Of a stretch of 64,000 nt of DNA, positions 45,821-55,990 are shown one piece after another. A program made the position numbers and the translations under genes. The DNA is taken from assembly GCF_000382185.1 (NCBI RefSeq), contig NZ_KB907784.1, forward strand, positions 2,992,633-3,056,632, in the 5' to 3' direction. A model generated the notes under the pieces. That model did not search any database, was not told where the DNA came from, and saw only the letters and a list, made by a program, of their open reading frames with translations. How positions within the stretch are numbered: the stretch's first letter is position 1; each line of letters starts with the position of its first letter. The stretch comes from Bordetella sp. FB-8. GTDB lineage: Bacteria; Pseudomonadota; Gammaproteobacteria; Burkholderiales; Burkholderiaceae_B.

Positions 45821-45951
45821 GTCGGTCGCGTGGCGCAGTGCGGCGGGCACGCGGCCTGGTCGGCTGAATTGGCCCCTGGGCGAGGTCTGGGCCATCGCAC
45901 GAGTAAAAATGGCGGGCCGCGTGCCCGCCGCACCTGCGCCATGCGACCGAC
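45821..45951. repeat. 131-bp nested imperfect palindrome between rsfS and rlmH
   Basis: Left arm 45821-45856 and right arm 45915-45951 are complementary over 36-37 bases with one mismatch and one single-base indel, starting GTCGGTCGC and ending GCGACCGAC. The 58-base interior contains a smaller hairpin (TGGCCC ... GGGCCA). No target duplication or coding capacity is seen. It may be a MITE-like repeat, or a structured RNA within the operon transcript. Confidence 0.85.
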
Positions 45952-45989
45952 TTCCTATTGACGAGGTGGCATGAGTTTGCTTGAACGGA

Positions 45990-46394
45990 TTAAGAGCTCG
46001 GATCGCTATCGCTCTGAACCAACCCCCCCATCCCAGGACGGGTCGATTCCGGCAGCAGCTTCACGCGCACTGGCTTGTCACCCCAGATCTCTTCCAGGTT
46101 GTAGTACTGGCGGATGGCGGGCTGCATGACGTGGACAACGATGTCCCCCAGGTCGACGACGACCCATTCACCGGTGGCCTCGCCTTCGATCGTGATGCCG
46201 GTGAGCTTGAGCTCGCGGCCACAGTTGGCGACGCTGGACGCGAGCGCCCGCGTCTGGCGGTTGGAGGTGGCGCTGGCCAGGACGACGCGGTCGAACAGGC
46301 TGGTGAGATGGGTGGTGTTGAAGACTTTGATGTCCTGCGCCTTGACGTCCTCAAGGGCGTCGATGACGGCGCGTTGTAGTTTTTGTATGTCCAT
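45990..46394 (-). CDS. rsfS: Ribosome silencing factor
   Basis: 134 residues from ATG 46394 (MDIQKLQ). Signatures of the Iojap/RsfS family: VIDALEDVKAQDIKVFN, SNRQTRALA and GEWVVVDLGDIVVHVM. It binds ribosomal protein L14 to block subunit joining. A family-unusual Ser/Asp-rich tail ends the protein. It lies 13 bases after nadD. Confidence 0.95.
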   Translation of the reverse strand: MDIQKLQRAVIDALEDVKAQDIKVFNTTHLTSLFDRVVLASATSNRQTRALASSVANCGRELKLTGITIEGEATGEWVVVDLGDIVVHVMQPAIRQYYNLEEIWGDKPVRVKLLPESTRPGMGGLVQSDSDPSS

Positions 46395-46407
46395 GGTTCG
46401 GTCCGGT

Positions 46408-46998
46408 CTAGGTGTAGAGTTGGTGCGTGGCGATATAAGCGGCCACGTCGGGATCAAGCAGGCCTAGCGTCGAGGCGCCGGTTGCCAGCCGGACGCGGAT
46501 GTCGGAGGCGGAGACATCCAGGGGCTGGAAGGGTAGCTGTTCCAAGAGGCGGTGGCGCTCGGCGAGCCAGGCCGCCAGCTCGTCGGGCGCGCGCAGGGGC
46601 GTGCCGGGGCGCACTGCGACGGCCAGGATGACGCGGTCGGCGATTTCCCGCCATTCGCGCCAGGTGCAGAAATTGGTCAGTTGGTCGGCGCCCAGCAGCC
46701 AGATGTAATGCGGCCCGGCGGGCATGGCGCGCAGCGTTTCCACCGTGTAGGTGGCGCCGCCGCGTTCGATCTCGATGGGGTTGGTTGTCAGACCGGGGTG
46801 TTTGGCCGCGACAATCTCCAGCATGCGCAGACGATGCTCGGGCGCAGCCTTCAGATTGTCGCGCTGCCAAGGGACGGCGGCCGGAATCAGCTGGACTTCG
46901 TCGAGTCCGAGGGTCTGCAGGGCTGTCAGGGCCAGGGCGGTGTGTGCTTGGTGAACGGGGTCGAAGCTGCCGCCCAGCAGGCCGATGCGTTTAGCCAT
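46408..46998 (-). CDS. nadD: Nicotinate-nucleotide adenylyltransferase
   Basis: 196 residues. Nucleotidyltransferase motif [11 protein letters not shown] at the N-terminus and the [12 protein letters not shown] motif (ISSTxIR equivalent) near the C-terminus. It forms nicotinate adenine dinucleotide in NAD synthesis. It sits between hemF and rsfS in the usual order. Confidence 0.96.
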   Translation of the reverse strand: MAKRIGLLGGSFDPVHQAHTALALTALQTLGLDEVQLIPAAVPWQRDNLKAAPEHRLRMLEIVAAKHPGLTTNPIEIERGGATYTVETLRAMPAGPHYIWLLGADQLTNFCTWREWREIADRVILAVAVRPGTPLRAPDELAAWLAERHRLLEQLPFQPLDVSASDIRVRLATGASTLGLLDPDVAAYIATHQLYT

Positions 46999-47006
46999 GC
47001 TTGCGC

Positions 47007-47930
47007 TTATACCCAGTCCCGCGGCGCGAGAAAACCGTGCAGGCGGGCTTCGGGCGTATCCGGCTCAGGCTGCCAGTCGTAGCGCCAGTTGGCCACCGGC
47101 GGCATGGACAACAGGATGGACTCGGTGCGGCCGCCCGACTGCAGGCCGAAGAGCGTTCCCCGGTCGTAGACCAGGTTGAATTCGACATAGCGGCCGCGCC
47201 GGTAGCCCTGAAAGTCGCGCTCGCGCTGGCCATAGGGCGTTTTACATCGCCGTTCGACGATGGGCAGGTAGGCGTCCAGGAAGCAGTCGCCCACCGCGCG
47301 GGTCAAGGCGAATGAGGTGTCGAAGCCGGGTTCGCAGAGGTCGTCGTAGAAGACCCCGCCTATGCCGCGCGCCTCGTTGCGGTGCTTGAGGAAGAAGTAC
47401 TCGTCGCACCAGCGCTTGTAACGCGGGTAGTAGTCGGCGCCGAAGGGCGAGAGTGCGTCGCGGCAAACGCCGTGGAAATGGCGGGCGTCGTCCTCGTACG
47501 CGTAGTAGGGTGTGAGATCCAACCCTCCGCCGAACCAGAACGCGTCGCTCTCGTCGTGCTCCGGCCGCGCGAGCGCGTGAAACATGCGCACGTTCATGTG
47601 TGTGGTGGGCACGTAGGGGTTACGCGGATGCAGCACCATGGACACGCCCATCGCCTCCCAGGCGCGGCCAGCCAGCTCGGGCCGATGGGCGCTAGCCGAG
47701 GGAGGCAGGCGCGTGCCGCTGACGTGAGAGAACAGTACCGCGCCGCGCTCGAAGAGCTGGCCGCCTTCGATCAGGCGCGACCTGCCTGCGCCGCCTTCGG
47801 GGCGTTGCCAGTCGTCGGCGCGGAAGGCATCGCCGTCGGCTTTTTCCAGTGCGGCGACGATGCGGGACTGCAAGTCCACCAGGTAGCTGCGCACGGGCGC
47901 TGTGTCCAAGGAGCTGGGTTTGGCGCTCAT
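47007..47930 (-). CDS. hemF: Oxygen-dependent coproporphyrinogen III oxidase
   Basis: 307 residues from ATG 47930, which overlaps the purD stop (ATGA). Family signatures: [27 protein letters not shown] and the [18 protein letters not shown] region (in parts). It converts coproporphyrinogen III to protoporphyrinogen IX with O2. The frame remains open far upstream antisense to nothing functional, so the start is set by the family. Confidence 0.96.
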   Translation of the reverse strand: MSAKPSSLDTAPVRSYLVDLQSRIVAALEKADGDAFRADDWQRPEGGAGRSRLIEGGQLFERGAVLFSHVSGTRLPPSASAHRPELAGRAWEAMGVSMVLHPRNPYVPTTHMNVRMFHALARPEHDESDAFWFGGGLDLTPYYAYEDDARHFHGVCRDALSPFGADYYPRYKRWCDEYFFLKHRNEARGIGGVFYDDLCEPGFDTSFALTRAVGDCFLDAYLPIVERRCKTPYGQRERDFQGYRRGRYVEFNLVYDRGTLFGLQSGGRTESILLSMPPVANWRYDWQPEPDTPEARLHGFLAPRDWV

Positions 47931-49222
47931 TTGCGTTGCTGCGAAGGCTTGAGCGCGCGCCAGCCGATGTCGCGGCGGTACTGGGCGCCGTCGAACATGA
48001 TGGCCGACACGGTCTTGTACACGCGGTCCTGTGCCATGCGCACCGAGTCTCCCAGGGCGGTGACGCATAGCACGCGGCCGCCGCACGTTCTGACCACACC
48101 GTTCTCCAGTTTGGTGCCGGCGTGAAAGACCATGCAGTCCTCGGCCGCGGCGGGCAGACCGGTGATGGCGTCGCCCGAACGCGGAGTGCCCGGATAGTTG
48201 TGCGCGGCCATGACCACGCCCAGCGCCGTGCGGCGGTCCCACACGATGTCGGCCTTGTCGAGCGTGCCGCTGAGGGCGTGCTCGATGGCATCGAGCAGGT
48301 CGCTCTTGACGCGCATCATGATAGGCTGGGTTTCCGGGTCTCCCATGCGGCAGTTGAATTCCAGCGTCTTGAGCGCACGGGTGGCATCCTCGCCCGGGCC
48401 TATCATCAGGCCGGCGTACAGGAAGCCGGTGTAGACGATGCCGTCGGCCGCCATGCCGTTGACGGTGGGCAGGATGACTTCCTTGAGGATGCGGTGGTGC
48501 AGCTCGGGGGTGACGATGGGCGCGGGCGAATAGGCACCCATGCCACCCGTATTGGGACCGGCGTCGCCGTCCCGCAAGCGCTTGTGGTCTTGGCTGGTGG
48601 CCAGGGCCAGCACGTTGCGGCCGTCGCTCATGACGATAAAACTGGCTTCTTCGCCGGTGAGGAATTCCTCGATGACCACGCGCGCGCCCGCCGCGCCCAA
48701 TGACCCGTCGCCCAGCATGGCGTCGACCGCGGCGTGGGCATCGTCCAGCGTCATGGCCACGACCACGCCCTTGCCGGCCGCCAGGCCGTCGGCCTTGATG
48801 ACGATCGGGGCGCCTTCCTGGTCGATATAGGCGTGAGCCTGGATCGGGTCGGTGAAGGTCTGGTAGCGCGCCGTCGGAATTTTGTGGCGCATCATGAAGG
48901 CCTTGGCGTAGTCCTTCGAGCTTTCCAGCTGTGCGGCCGCCTTGGTGGGACCGAAGATTTTCAGGCCGCGTGAGCGGAAAAGATCGACCACGCCGGCCGC
49001 CAGGGGCGCCTCGGGGCCGACCACGGTGATACCGATATCCTCGCGCTGGGCGAAATCGGCCAGCTCCTCGAGCGAGCCGTAGGGAACGGTATCCAGCAGC
49101 GAGTCGAGCGCAGTGCCGCCGTTGCCGGGGGCAACGTAGACCCGCTGCACGCGGGAGGATTGGGAAAGGCGCCAAGCCAGGGCATGTTCACGGCCGCCCG
49201 AGCCGATAACCAGAACTTTCAT
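47927..49222 (-). CDS. purD: Phosphoribosylamine-glycine ligase
   Basis: 431 residues, ATP-grasp enzyme: [17 protein letters not shown] at the N-terminus, the [17 protein letters not shown] loop, and [11 protein letters not shown]. It makes glycinamide ribonucleotide in purine synthesis. Overlaps yebC stop and hemF start by four bases each, indicating tight co-translation. Confidence 0.97.
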   Translation of the reverse strand: MKVLVIGSGGREHALAWRLSQSSRVQRVYVAPGNGGTALDSLLDTVPYGSLEELADFAQREDIGITVVGPEAPLAAGVVDLFRSRGLKIFGPTKAAAQLESSKDYAKAFMMRHKIPTARYQTFTDPIQAHAYIDQEGAPIVIKADGLAAGKGVVVAMTLDDAHAAVDAMLGDGSLGAAGARVVIEEFLTGEEASFIVMSDGRNVLALATSQDHKRLRDGDAGPNTGGMGAYSPAPIVTPELHHRILKEVILPTVNGMAADGIVYTGFLYAGLMIGPGEDATRALKTLEFNCRMGDPETQPIMMRVKSDLLDAIEHALSGTLDKADIVWDRRTALGVVMAAHNYPGTPRSGDAITGLPAAAEDCMVFHAGTKLENGVVRTCGGRVLCVTALGDSVRMAQDRVYKTVSAIMFDGAQYRRDIGWRALKPSQQRK

Positions 49223-49950
49223 TGAGCCTCGTCGAATACGACGTTGGTATAGACGTCTTGCACGTCGTCCAGGTCTTCCAGGACGTCGAGCAGCTTTTGC
49301 ATTTTGAGGGCGTCGTCGCCGGTGAGCTCGGTTTCATTGAGCGCCTTCATGACGACGCCGTCGACTTCGGCCTTCAGGCCCGCGGCGGCCAGGGCCTGCC
49401 TGACGGCAGGGTAGCTGCCGGGCGCGCAGATGACCTCGATGCCGCCCTCGTCGTCGGAAACGACGTCTTCAGCGCCGGCATCGAGCGCAGCCTCCATGAT
49501 TTTTTCCTCGGAATTGCCGGGAGCGAACAGGAACTGGCCGCAATGCTTGAACATGAACTCGACCGAGCCGGGCGTGCCCAGGTTGCCGCCGTTCTTGGTA
49601 AAGGCGTGACGCACTTCGGCGGCGGTGCGGGTGCGGTTGTCGGTGGTGCAATCGACGATCACGGCCGCGCCACCCACGCCGTAGCCTTCGTAGCGGGCTT
49701 CCTCGTAGTTGTCGCCATCGGCGCCCCCGGCCCCGCGGGCGATGGCGCGCTGGATGTTGTCCTTGGGCATGTTGGCGTCGGTCGCCTTGTCCCAGGCCAT
49801 GCGCAGGCGGGGGTTGCTGTCCGGGTCGGCGCCGCCGGCGCGGGCGGCCACGGTGATTTCACGGATGATCTTGGTCCAGAGCTTGCCCCGCTTGGCGTCC
49901 TGGCGGCCCTTGCGGTGCTGGATGTTGGCCCATTTACTGTGTCCGGCCAT
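49219..49950 (-). CDS. yebC: YebC/PmpR family protein
   Basis: 243 residues starting [18 protein letters not shown], the hallmark of the family. YebC-type proteins act as transcription regulators or, as shown for some members, assist ribosomes at difficult proline stretches. First gene of the long leftward housekeeping run; its promoter must lie in the 148-base gap shared with the divergent reductase gene. Confidence 0.96.
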   Translation of the reverse strand: MAGHSKWANIQHRKGRQDAKRGKLWTKIIREITVAARAGGADPDSNPRLRMAWDKATDANMPKDNIQRAIARGAGGADGDNYEEARYEGYGVGGAAVIVDCTTDNRTRTAAEVRHAFTKNGGNLGTPGSVEFMFKHCGQFLFAPGNSEEKIMEAALDAGAEDVVSDDEGGIEVICAPGSYPAVRQALAAAGLKAEVDGVVMKALNETELTGDDALKMQKLLDVLEDLDDVQDVYTNVVFDEAQ

Positions 49951-50098
49951 ATTTTTCTCGTAGGTGATTCTGATTCGGCAAAGTAACCATTTTAGCCTGC
50001 CGGGAACCGGTCCAGGCGGGTAGACTGGACTTGTTTCGGCACGGGTATATCATCGGCCACTTATCCGCCGATTCCGCCGGATCAGGGAGGGTGCCAGT

Positions 50099-51031
50099 TT
50101 GAAGATCATTTGCGCGTCCACTTCAGCGGTCGAACAAGCGACTTGGTGCGAGCTGCTGGCCGCGGCGCTTCCGCACGCGGATGTATTCCCATGGCAGGAC
50201 GACGGCCCGGCCTGTGATGCCGACGTCGCCGTGGTGTGGCGGCCGCCGGCCGACCTGTTCAAGCGCGAACGCGAACTGCGCGTCGTATTCAACCTGGGGG
50301 CGGGGGTGGATGCCCTGCTCAAGCTGCCCAGCCTGCCGGACGATGTAGTCATCGTGCGTCTGGAAGACGCGGGCATGGCCGCTCAGATGGCCGAATACGT
50401 GGCGCATTACGTCGTGCGCGCCAGCCGGCAATTCGAACAATACGAAGTCTTGCAGAAGGCTGGGCGCTGGCAGCCTCTGCCCGAGATCGACCGCAGGCAA
50501 TGGCCGATAGGCATTATGGGGCTTGGCGTGCTGGGCACCAGCGTGGCGCGCGCGATGGTGGGGCTGGACTATCCGGTGGCCGGCTGGTCGCGAAGCGGCC
50601 GCAGGCTTGAAGGAGTGCGCACCTTTGCCGGGCGCGACGCGCTGCCGGCCTTCCTGGCCCGCACGCGCGTGCTGGTCAATCTGCTGCCCCTGACGCAGGA
50701 TACCGAGGGCATACTCTGCCGCGAGACGCTGTCGCAGCTGCTGCCGGATTCACACCTTATCAATCTTGGGAGAGGCACCCACCTGGTGGAGGAGGATCTG
50801 GTGCCGCTGCTCGACAGCGGACGCATGGCCGGCGCCATGCTGGACGTGTTCCGCGTCGAACCCCTGCCGGACGGGCACCCTTTCTGGACCCACCCGCGCA
50901 TCAGAATCACGCCGCACGTGGCTGCCATCACCTTGCGGCGCGAGACGATCGAGCAGATCGGCACCAAGATCCTGGCCTTCATGCGCGGCGAGACCATCAC
51001 GGGCGTCGTGACGCGCGAACGCGGCTACTGA
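50099..51031 (+). CDS. ghrA: Glyoxylate/hydroxypyruvate reductase A type D-2-hydroxyacid dehydrogenase
   Basis: 310 residues from a TTG start at 50099 with GGGAGG eight bases upstream; no ATG fits. NAD(P) motif GLGVLGTSVAR, then LPLTQDTEGI, the GAMLDVFRVEPLP segment and catalytic His in TPHVAAIT. It reduces glyoxylate or hydroxypyruvate. Ends three bases before the converging efflux permease gene. Confidence 0.9.
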   Translation: MKIICASTSAVEQATWCELLAAALPHADVFPWQDDGPACDADVAVVWRPPADLFKRERELRVVFNLGAGVDALLKLPSLPDDVVIVRLEDAGMAAQMAEYVAHYVVRASRQFEQYEVLQKAGRWQPLPEIDRRQWPIGIMGLGVLGTSVARAMVGLDYPVAGWSRSGRRLEGVRTFAGRDALPAFLARTRVLVNLLPLTQDTEGILCRETLSQLLPDSHLINLGRGTHLVEEDLVPLLDSGRMAGAMLDVFRVEPLPDGHPFWTHPRIRITPHVAAITLRRETIEQIGTKILAFMRGETITGVVTRERGY

Positions 51032-51034
51032 ACT

Positions 51035-52651
51035 TCAGTGCGCGCCGGCCGCCGCTTCGGCCGCGCCGCCGCCCTGGCTTTGCTTGCGGTTCTTGGAAAA
51101 CCACACCATACCCGTCAATAGCAGGAAAATTATCGCCGAACCGAAGAAAAGATCGACCGCCGACATGGTGAAGGCCTGAACGTTGATGATGTTGTTGAGT
51201 ATCCCCAGCGACTGCCCCTGGCTGAATCCGTCATGCTTGAGCACGCCCATGGTGTGATCGAAGGCCGGCTGTCCGGGTTTGGCGATTTCTGTAAGTCGGG
51301 CGTGATGCAGCGTTGCCCGGTTGTCCCAGAGCGTGGTGATGATCGAGGTGCCGAAGCCTCCCGCCAGCAGGCGCGCGAAGTTCGACAGACCTGCGGCGGC
51401 GGGGATGCGCCAGGGTTCGATCTGTGACAGGGTGATTGAGGTCAGCGGCACGAAAAAGCCCGCCATGGCCGCGCCCTGGATGATGGTGGGAATCATCAGC
51501 GTGCCCACGTCGGTTTCGGTATTGAAACCCGCCCGCATCCACGACACCGTCGCGAAGATGAGAAAGGACACCGTGACGATGGCGCGCGGATCGAAGCGGG
51601 TCAGCAGTTTGCCGACCACGGGCGTGAGAATAATGGCCAGGATGCCCACGGGCGCGGTCACCACGCCAGCGTAGGTGGCGGTATAACCCATGTAGGTCTG
51701 CAGCCACAGCGGCAGCAGCACGACCGTGCCGAAAAATACGCCATAGGCTACGGCCAGCGTAGCCGCACCAACGGTGAAGTTGCGGACCTTGAATAGCCGC
51801 AGATCCACCACTGGATGGTTATCGGTGAGTTCCCAGATAATGAAGAACACGAAGGCGATGACGACCAGGATGGCCAGGACGACGATGGTCGAACTCCCGA
51901 ACCAGCCCAGTTCCTTGCCCTTGTCCAGCATGATTTGCAGGGAACCCACCCAGACTACCAGCAAGGCCAGGCCTATCTTGTCGATGGGCAGCTTGTGTGT
52001 GACCGATTCCCGGTCTTTGTAAATGCTCCAGCTGATCCAGGCGGCGATCAGGCCCACCGGCACATTGATGTAGAAGATCCAGGGCCAAGTGTAATTGTCG
52101 GAGATCCATCCCCCTAGTAGCGGTCCTGCCACGGGCGCGACCAGGGTGGTCATGGCCCAGATAGCCAGTGCCATGCCGGATTTTTCCTTGGGGAAGCTGC
52201 CCAGCATAAGGGTCTGCGACAGGGGAATCATGGGGCCGGCCACGGCGCCCTGCAGCACGCGGAAGGCCACCAGCGCTCCGAACGTGGGCGAGAAGCCGCA
52301 CAGCCACGAGGCCAACACGAAGAGCAGCGTCGAGAGCAGGAATAGCCGCACCTGGCCGAAACGCTGGGTAAGCCAGCCTGTCAGCGGGACGGTGATGGCA
52401 TTGGCTACCGCGAAAGAGGTGATGACCCAGGTGCCCTGGCTGGTGCTCACGCCCAAGTTGCCCGAAATCGTCGGAATCGATACGTTGGCGATCGAGGTGT
52501 CGAGCACGTTCATGAACACGGCCGTCGACAGTGCGATCGCGCCCAGGATGCGCTTGCCGCCTTCCAGCGGCGGATACACCTTCGGCGCCGGGGGCCTGCC
52601 GACCGGCGGTTCGGCTGGCATGTCCGGGGTGTGATCTAGAGTGTCGCTCAT
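51035..52651 (-). CDS. emrB: DHA2 family multidrug efflux permease (EmrB type)
   Basis: 538 residues, fourteen predicted membrane segments, with motif C-like and DHA2 signatures (MNVLDTSIANVSIPTI; WVITSFAVANAITVPLTGWL). Proton-driven inner-membrane pump; last gene of the marR-OMF-adaptor-pump operon, 13 bases after the adaptor gene. Confidence 0.93.
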   Translation of the reverse strand: MSDTLDHTPDMPAEPPVGRPPAPKVYPPLEGGKRILGAIALSTAVFMNVLDTSIANVSIPTISGNLGVSTSQGTWVITSFAVANAITVPLTGWLTQRFGQVRLFLLSTLLFVLASWLCGFSPTFGALVAFRVLQGAVAGPMIPLSQTLMLGSFPKEKSGMALAIWAMTTLVAPVAGPLLGGWISDNYTWPWIFYINVPVGLIAAWISWSIYKDRESVTHKLPIDKIGLALLVVWVGSLQIMLDKGKELGWFGSSTIVVLAILVVIAFVFFIIWELTDNHPVVDLRLFKVRNFTVGAATLAVAYGVFFGTVVLLPLWLQTYMGYTATYAGVVTAPVGILAIILTPVVGKLLTRFDPRAIVTVSFLIFATVSWMRAGFNTETDVGTLMIPTIIQGAAMAGFFVPLTSITLSQIEPWRIPAAAGLSNFARLLAGGFGTSIITTLWDNRATLHHARLTEIAKPGQPAFDHTMGVLKHDGFSQGQSLGILNNIINVQAFTMSAVDLFFGSAIIFLLLTGMVWFSKNRKQSQGGGAAEAAAGAH

Positions 52652-52664
52652 GGCTTTACAGACC

Positions 52665-53852
52665 TTATTGCAGGTTGGCCTTGATGATGCTGCTGATCAG
52701 CGCGTCGGCCTTGGTGTTCGATTCATCGAAGACCGGCGTGCTCAGGGCGGCCTGACTCTTTTCGGCCTTGGCGGCGTTGCCGGGTGCGGCTGTGTCGACC
52801 TCGACGTCCAAGGATAGGCCCACGCGCAGCGGATGCTGCTTCAGTTCGTCCGGGTCGATGGCCACGCGCACGGGCACCCGCTGCACCACCTTGATCCAGT
52901 TGCCGGTGGCGTTCTGCGCCGGAAGCAGAGCAAAGGCGCTGCCGGTACCTGCGTCCATGCCGACTACGATGCCGTGATAGGTGACCGAGCTGCCATACAG
53001 GTCGGATTTGATTGTCGCGGGTTGGCCGACCTTCATTTTGCGCAGCTGGCCTTCTTTGAAGTTGGCTTCGACCCAGACCTGGTTGAGCGGCACGACGTTC
53101 ATCAGCACCGAGCCGGGGGCCACGCGCTGGCCCACCTGCACGCTGCGGCGCGCAACCACGCCGTCGACGGGCGCGGGCAGTACGGTACGCGATTTGGCCA
53201 GCCAGGCGGCACGCACGGCCGCCGCGGCCACGCGCACATCGGGATGCTGCTCGATGGTGGTGCCGTGGGTCAGGGCCAGGTTGGTCGCCAACTGAGCCTG
53301 CGCGGCGGTCAGGGTAGCCTTGGCCTGCGCCAGGTTGGATGTCGCAGTCTTGACAGCCACGTCGGCGTGCAACAGTTCCTCACCGCTCACGCCGCCCGAG
53401 CCGGACAAGGCCTGGCGGCGCTTGAAATCGCTTTGAGCGCGGGCCAGATCGGCCTGGGCGCGGCCGATCTCGGCTTGGCGCACTTCGACCTGGGCGGCCA
53501 GGGCGTCGTTCTGCACATAGCGGGTGCGCACTTGGCGCACAGTTTGCGCCAGTTGGGCTTCGGCCTTGGCCAAGGCCACATCGGCGTCGGCCGGATCGAT
53601 GCGGACCAGGGGTTGGCCGACCTTGACCGTGCGGGTGTCGTCGGTATCGATGGCGATCACGGTGCCGGCAATCTGCGGCGTGATCTGCACCAGATTGCCG
53701 TGGACGTAGGCGTCGTCGGTGTCTTCAAAGTGCGAACCGTATACGAACCACCACGCGGCATAGGCGATGCCGAGCAGGACGAAGACGGTCGCCGCCGTGA
53801 CCAGCAGGCGGGTACGTTTGGGATTGGGCAGGGGGGTTGGCGTTGCACTCAT
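52665..53852 (-). CDS. emrA: HlyD/EmrA-type periplasmic adaptor
   Basis: 395 residues: one N-terminal membrane anchor (about 15-37), lipoyl/barrel-sandwich halves flanking a long coiled-coil hairpin (about 80-210), and a beta-barrel domain (PAPVDGVVARRSVQVGQ; KVGQPATIKSDLYG). It links the inner-membrane pump to the outer-membrane factor. It lies 26 bases after the outer-membrane gene. Confidence 0.93.
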   Translation of the reverse strand: MSATPTPLPNPKRTRLLVTAATVFVLLGIAYAAWWFVYGSHFEDTDDAYVHGNLVQITPQIAGTVIAIDTDDTRTVKVGQPLVRIDPADADVALAKAEAQLAQTVRQVRTRYVQNDALAAQVEVRQAEIGRAQADLARAQSDFKRRQALSGSGGVSGEELLHADVAVKTATSNLAQAKATLTAAQAQLATNLALTHGTTIEQHPDVRVAAAAVRAAWLAKSRTVLPAPVDGVVARRSVQVGQRVAPGSVLMNVVPLNQVWVEANFKEGQLRKMKVGQPATIKSDLYGSSVTYHGIVVGMDAGTGSAFALLPAQNATGNWIKVVQRVPVRVAIDPDELKQHPLRVGLSLDVEVDTAAPGNAAKAEKSQAALSTPVFDESNTKADALISSIIKANLQ

Positions 53853-53878
53853 GATGGCGTCTGGTAGGGGAGTGGTAT

Positions 53879-55342
53879 TCAGTCGGAAGTTTTGTCGGCG
53901 GACTGGGCTGCCGCAGTGTTCGTCTGGGTGTCAGTCTGTGCCGGCTTGGCCTGGCTCGGACCCCGGTAACCGCCGCCCAACGCATAGGCCAGGTCGGCAT
54001 CGAGTTGGTAGGCGCGCATGCGCAGGTCGGTGTCGCGCCGGTCTTCGGCCAGCACGCCGTTCTGCGCGACGAGCACGGACAGGTAGTTGCCCAGTCCGGA
54101 CTTGTAGCGCTGCACCGCGAGCTGGTAGGCGTCGTCGATGGCGGAGCGTGCCTGGTGCTCTTCCTGCTTTTCGCGCTGGATCAGGCGCAGCGCGTCGATG
54201 GCGTCGGCCGTCTGGCGCACTGCATCGAGCACGGTGCGGTTGTAGTCGGCCACTGCCGAGTCCGCTTCGGCGCGGCGGCCGGCCAGTTGCGCGTTCAGTT
54301 CGCCGCCATGAAATAGGGGCAGTGTGATGGCCGGCCCGAAGCCGAAAGTCTTGCCTTGGCTGAACATGGTGCTCAGCGGCCCCAGGGCCTCATAGCCGGC
54401 GAAGGCCACCAGGTTCACGTCCGGATAGAACGCGGTCTTGGCGACGTCGACCTGGCTGCGCGCGGCCTCGGCGCGCCAGCGCGCGGCAATCACGTCAGGG
54501 CGGCGGCCCAGCAGCGCCAGTGGCACGGAAGCGGGCAGCACGCCGCTGGGTGCGGTGAACTTGGCTTGCATAATGGCCTTGCCGCGCTGCGGACCCGCGC
54601 CCACCAGCGCGGCGATCTGGTTGCGCAACTGGGCGATGGTGGTGTCCTCCTGGGTCAGATCCACCTTTACCGAGGCGAGCGCGGATTCGGACTGCTTGAC
54701 TTCGACCTGCGTGTCCAGTCCGGCCTTTTGGCGGCCCTGCGTCAGGTCGTAGAGCGCCTCGCGCTGTTTGGCGATCGCCTGCAGCACATCGTGCTGAGCC
54801 AGCGCATTCTGCAGGTTCAGGTAGCTTTGGACCACGGAGTGCGCGAGCAGGTTGCGGGCGGCCTGAGCATCGGCCGCGGCGGCGTCGCGTTCAGAGACTG
54901 CGGCTTTGAGCAGATCGCGGTTCTTGCCCCAGAAATCGAGCTCGTAGCTGAAATTGAGCGTCAGGCGGTTGTCGCTGAAATTGTTCCCACCGTAGGGGGG
55001 CGGGTAGATGTAGCCGTTGGGAAAGCGCGTGCGGTCGAGTGAGTAGCCCGCATCCAGTCTGGGCATGAGAGGCGCGCGGGCACGGCCGACCGAGGCGTTG
55101 GCTTGGGCCAGGCGGGCTTGGGCGGCGATCATCGTGGGACTGCCGGCCAGGGCTTCCCGGACCAGTTGGTCCAATTGAGGGTCACCATAGCGGCGCCACC
55201 ATTGCGCGTCGGGCCAGGTCACCGATTGTTTGGCTAGACCCAGCTTGGCGCCGTCGAGCTGGGCTGCCGGCGGAGCGGAGGGTTCCATCAGGGCGCAGCC
55301 GCTTAGCGACAGCGCGAGGGTGGTAAGGAGTAGGCGTTTCAT
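53879..55342 (-). CDS. NodT-type outer-membrane efflux lipoprotein
   Basis: 487 residues with a lipoprotein signal (LSLSGCALM; acylated Cys16). TolC/NodT fold with the tandem outer-membrane-efflux repeats (ERDAAAADAQAARNLLAHSVVQ; RRAEADSAVADYNRTVLDAV). It forms the trimeric outer-membrane exit duct of the efflux system. It is 110 bases after the MarR gene. Confidence 0.93.
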   Translation of the reverse strand: MKRLLLTTLALSLSGCALMEPSAPPAAQLDGAKLGLAKQSVTWPDAQWWRRYGDPQLDQLVREALAGSPTMIAAQARLAQANASVGRARAPLMPRLDAGYSLDRTRFPNGYIYPPPYGGNNFSDNRLTLNFSYELDFWGKNRDLLKAAVSERDAAAADAQAARNLLAHSVVQSYLNLQNALAQHDVLQAIAKQREALYDLTQGRQKAGLDTQVEVKQSESALASVKVDLTQEDTTIAQLRNQIAALVGAGPQRGKAIMQAKFTAPSGVLPASVPLALLGRRPDVIAARWRAEAARSQVDVAKTAFYPDVNLVAFAGYEALGPLSTMFSQGKTFGFGPAITLPLFHGGELNAQLAGRRAEADSAVADYNRTVLDAVRQTADAIDALRLIQREKQEEHQARSAIDDAYQLAVQRYKSGLGNYLSVLVAQNGVLAEDRRDTDLRMRAYQLDADLAYALGGGYRGPSQAKPAQTDTQTNTAAAQSADKTSD

Positions 55343-55452
55343 GCTGATTCTGCTTCGAGGGCGATTTATATGGCTATCTATATTTGACTATGCAGTTATT
55401 TTTTCGACAAACGATGTTGCGATCCGCTGCTGGCGGGCACGAAAGGCCCGCG

Positions 55453-55947
55453 TTATTCGGGCAGATCGAAAGAACCGTTTGCAAGCATGCGGCGCAGCAT
55501 GTGGCGCAGTTGGGCGACTTCCTCGACGGAGAATCCACGCAGGTGTTGGTTGAGCACCCTGTCCACGCAGGGCGGAATCTGCTGGCCTTTTTCCTTGCCG
55601 GTCTCGGTCAGCTCGATCTTGATGGTGCGACGATCTTCATGACTGCGGGTCCGGCGCAGCAGGCCCTTGGCCTCCAGGCGGTCCAGCGTTCGGGTCATGG
55701 CACTGGTGTCGACGCCGGCCAGGCGGGCCAGTTCGGCGGGCGTGTCGGCCCTGCCGTTGTAGATGCCGATCATCGGCCGCCACTGCATGGCGGTCAGATC
55801 GAGTGCGACCATTTCCTGGTCGAGCGCCCGGTTCATCGACAGGTTCACCAGTTTGACCAGGAACCCGACATTATCCTTGCCGACGCAACTTTTTCCGCCG
55901 CGGTAATGAAGGTGGGTATCGTTGCTGGATGGACTGGTGGCGCTCAT
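55453..55947 (-). CDS. MarR family regulator of the efflux operon
   Basis: 164 residues from ATG 55947 (four longer if the Met at 55959 is used). Winged helix-turn-helix: TPAELARLAGVDTSAMTRTLDRL split over helices 3-4, and the wing with SHEDRRTIKIELT. First gene of the efflux operon and probably its repressor; a 12-bp palindrome lies 18 bases before the start. Confidence 0.92.
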   Translation of the reverse strand: MSATSPSSNDTHLHYRGGKSCVGKDNVGFLVKLVNLSMNRALDQEMVALDLTAMQWRPMIGIYNGRADTPAELARLAGVDTSAMTRTLDRLEAKGLLRRTRSHEDRRTIKIELTETGKEKGQQIPPCVDRVLNQHLRGFSVEEVAQLRHMLRRMLANGSFDLPE

Positions 55948-55964
55948 GATGGGCGCCAATTTAA

Positions 55965-55976
55965 TTGCCTAGGCAA
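55965..55976. promoter_or_regulatory. TTGCCTAGGCAA palindrome before the efflux marR gene
   Basis: Perfect 12-bp palindrome within the 43 bases between the DMT exporter stop and the MarR start. It fits the TTGCC/GGCAA half-site symmetry known for EmrR/MarR-like operators, so autoregulation is likely. Confidence 0.65.
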
Positions 55977-55990
55977 ATACTGTCAAGTCA

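Noticed and set aside
47931..49175. Upstream extension of hemF
   Set aside because: It is a shifted frame inside purD; hemF has its family start at 47930.
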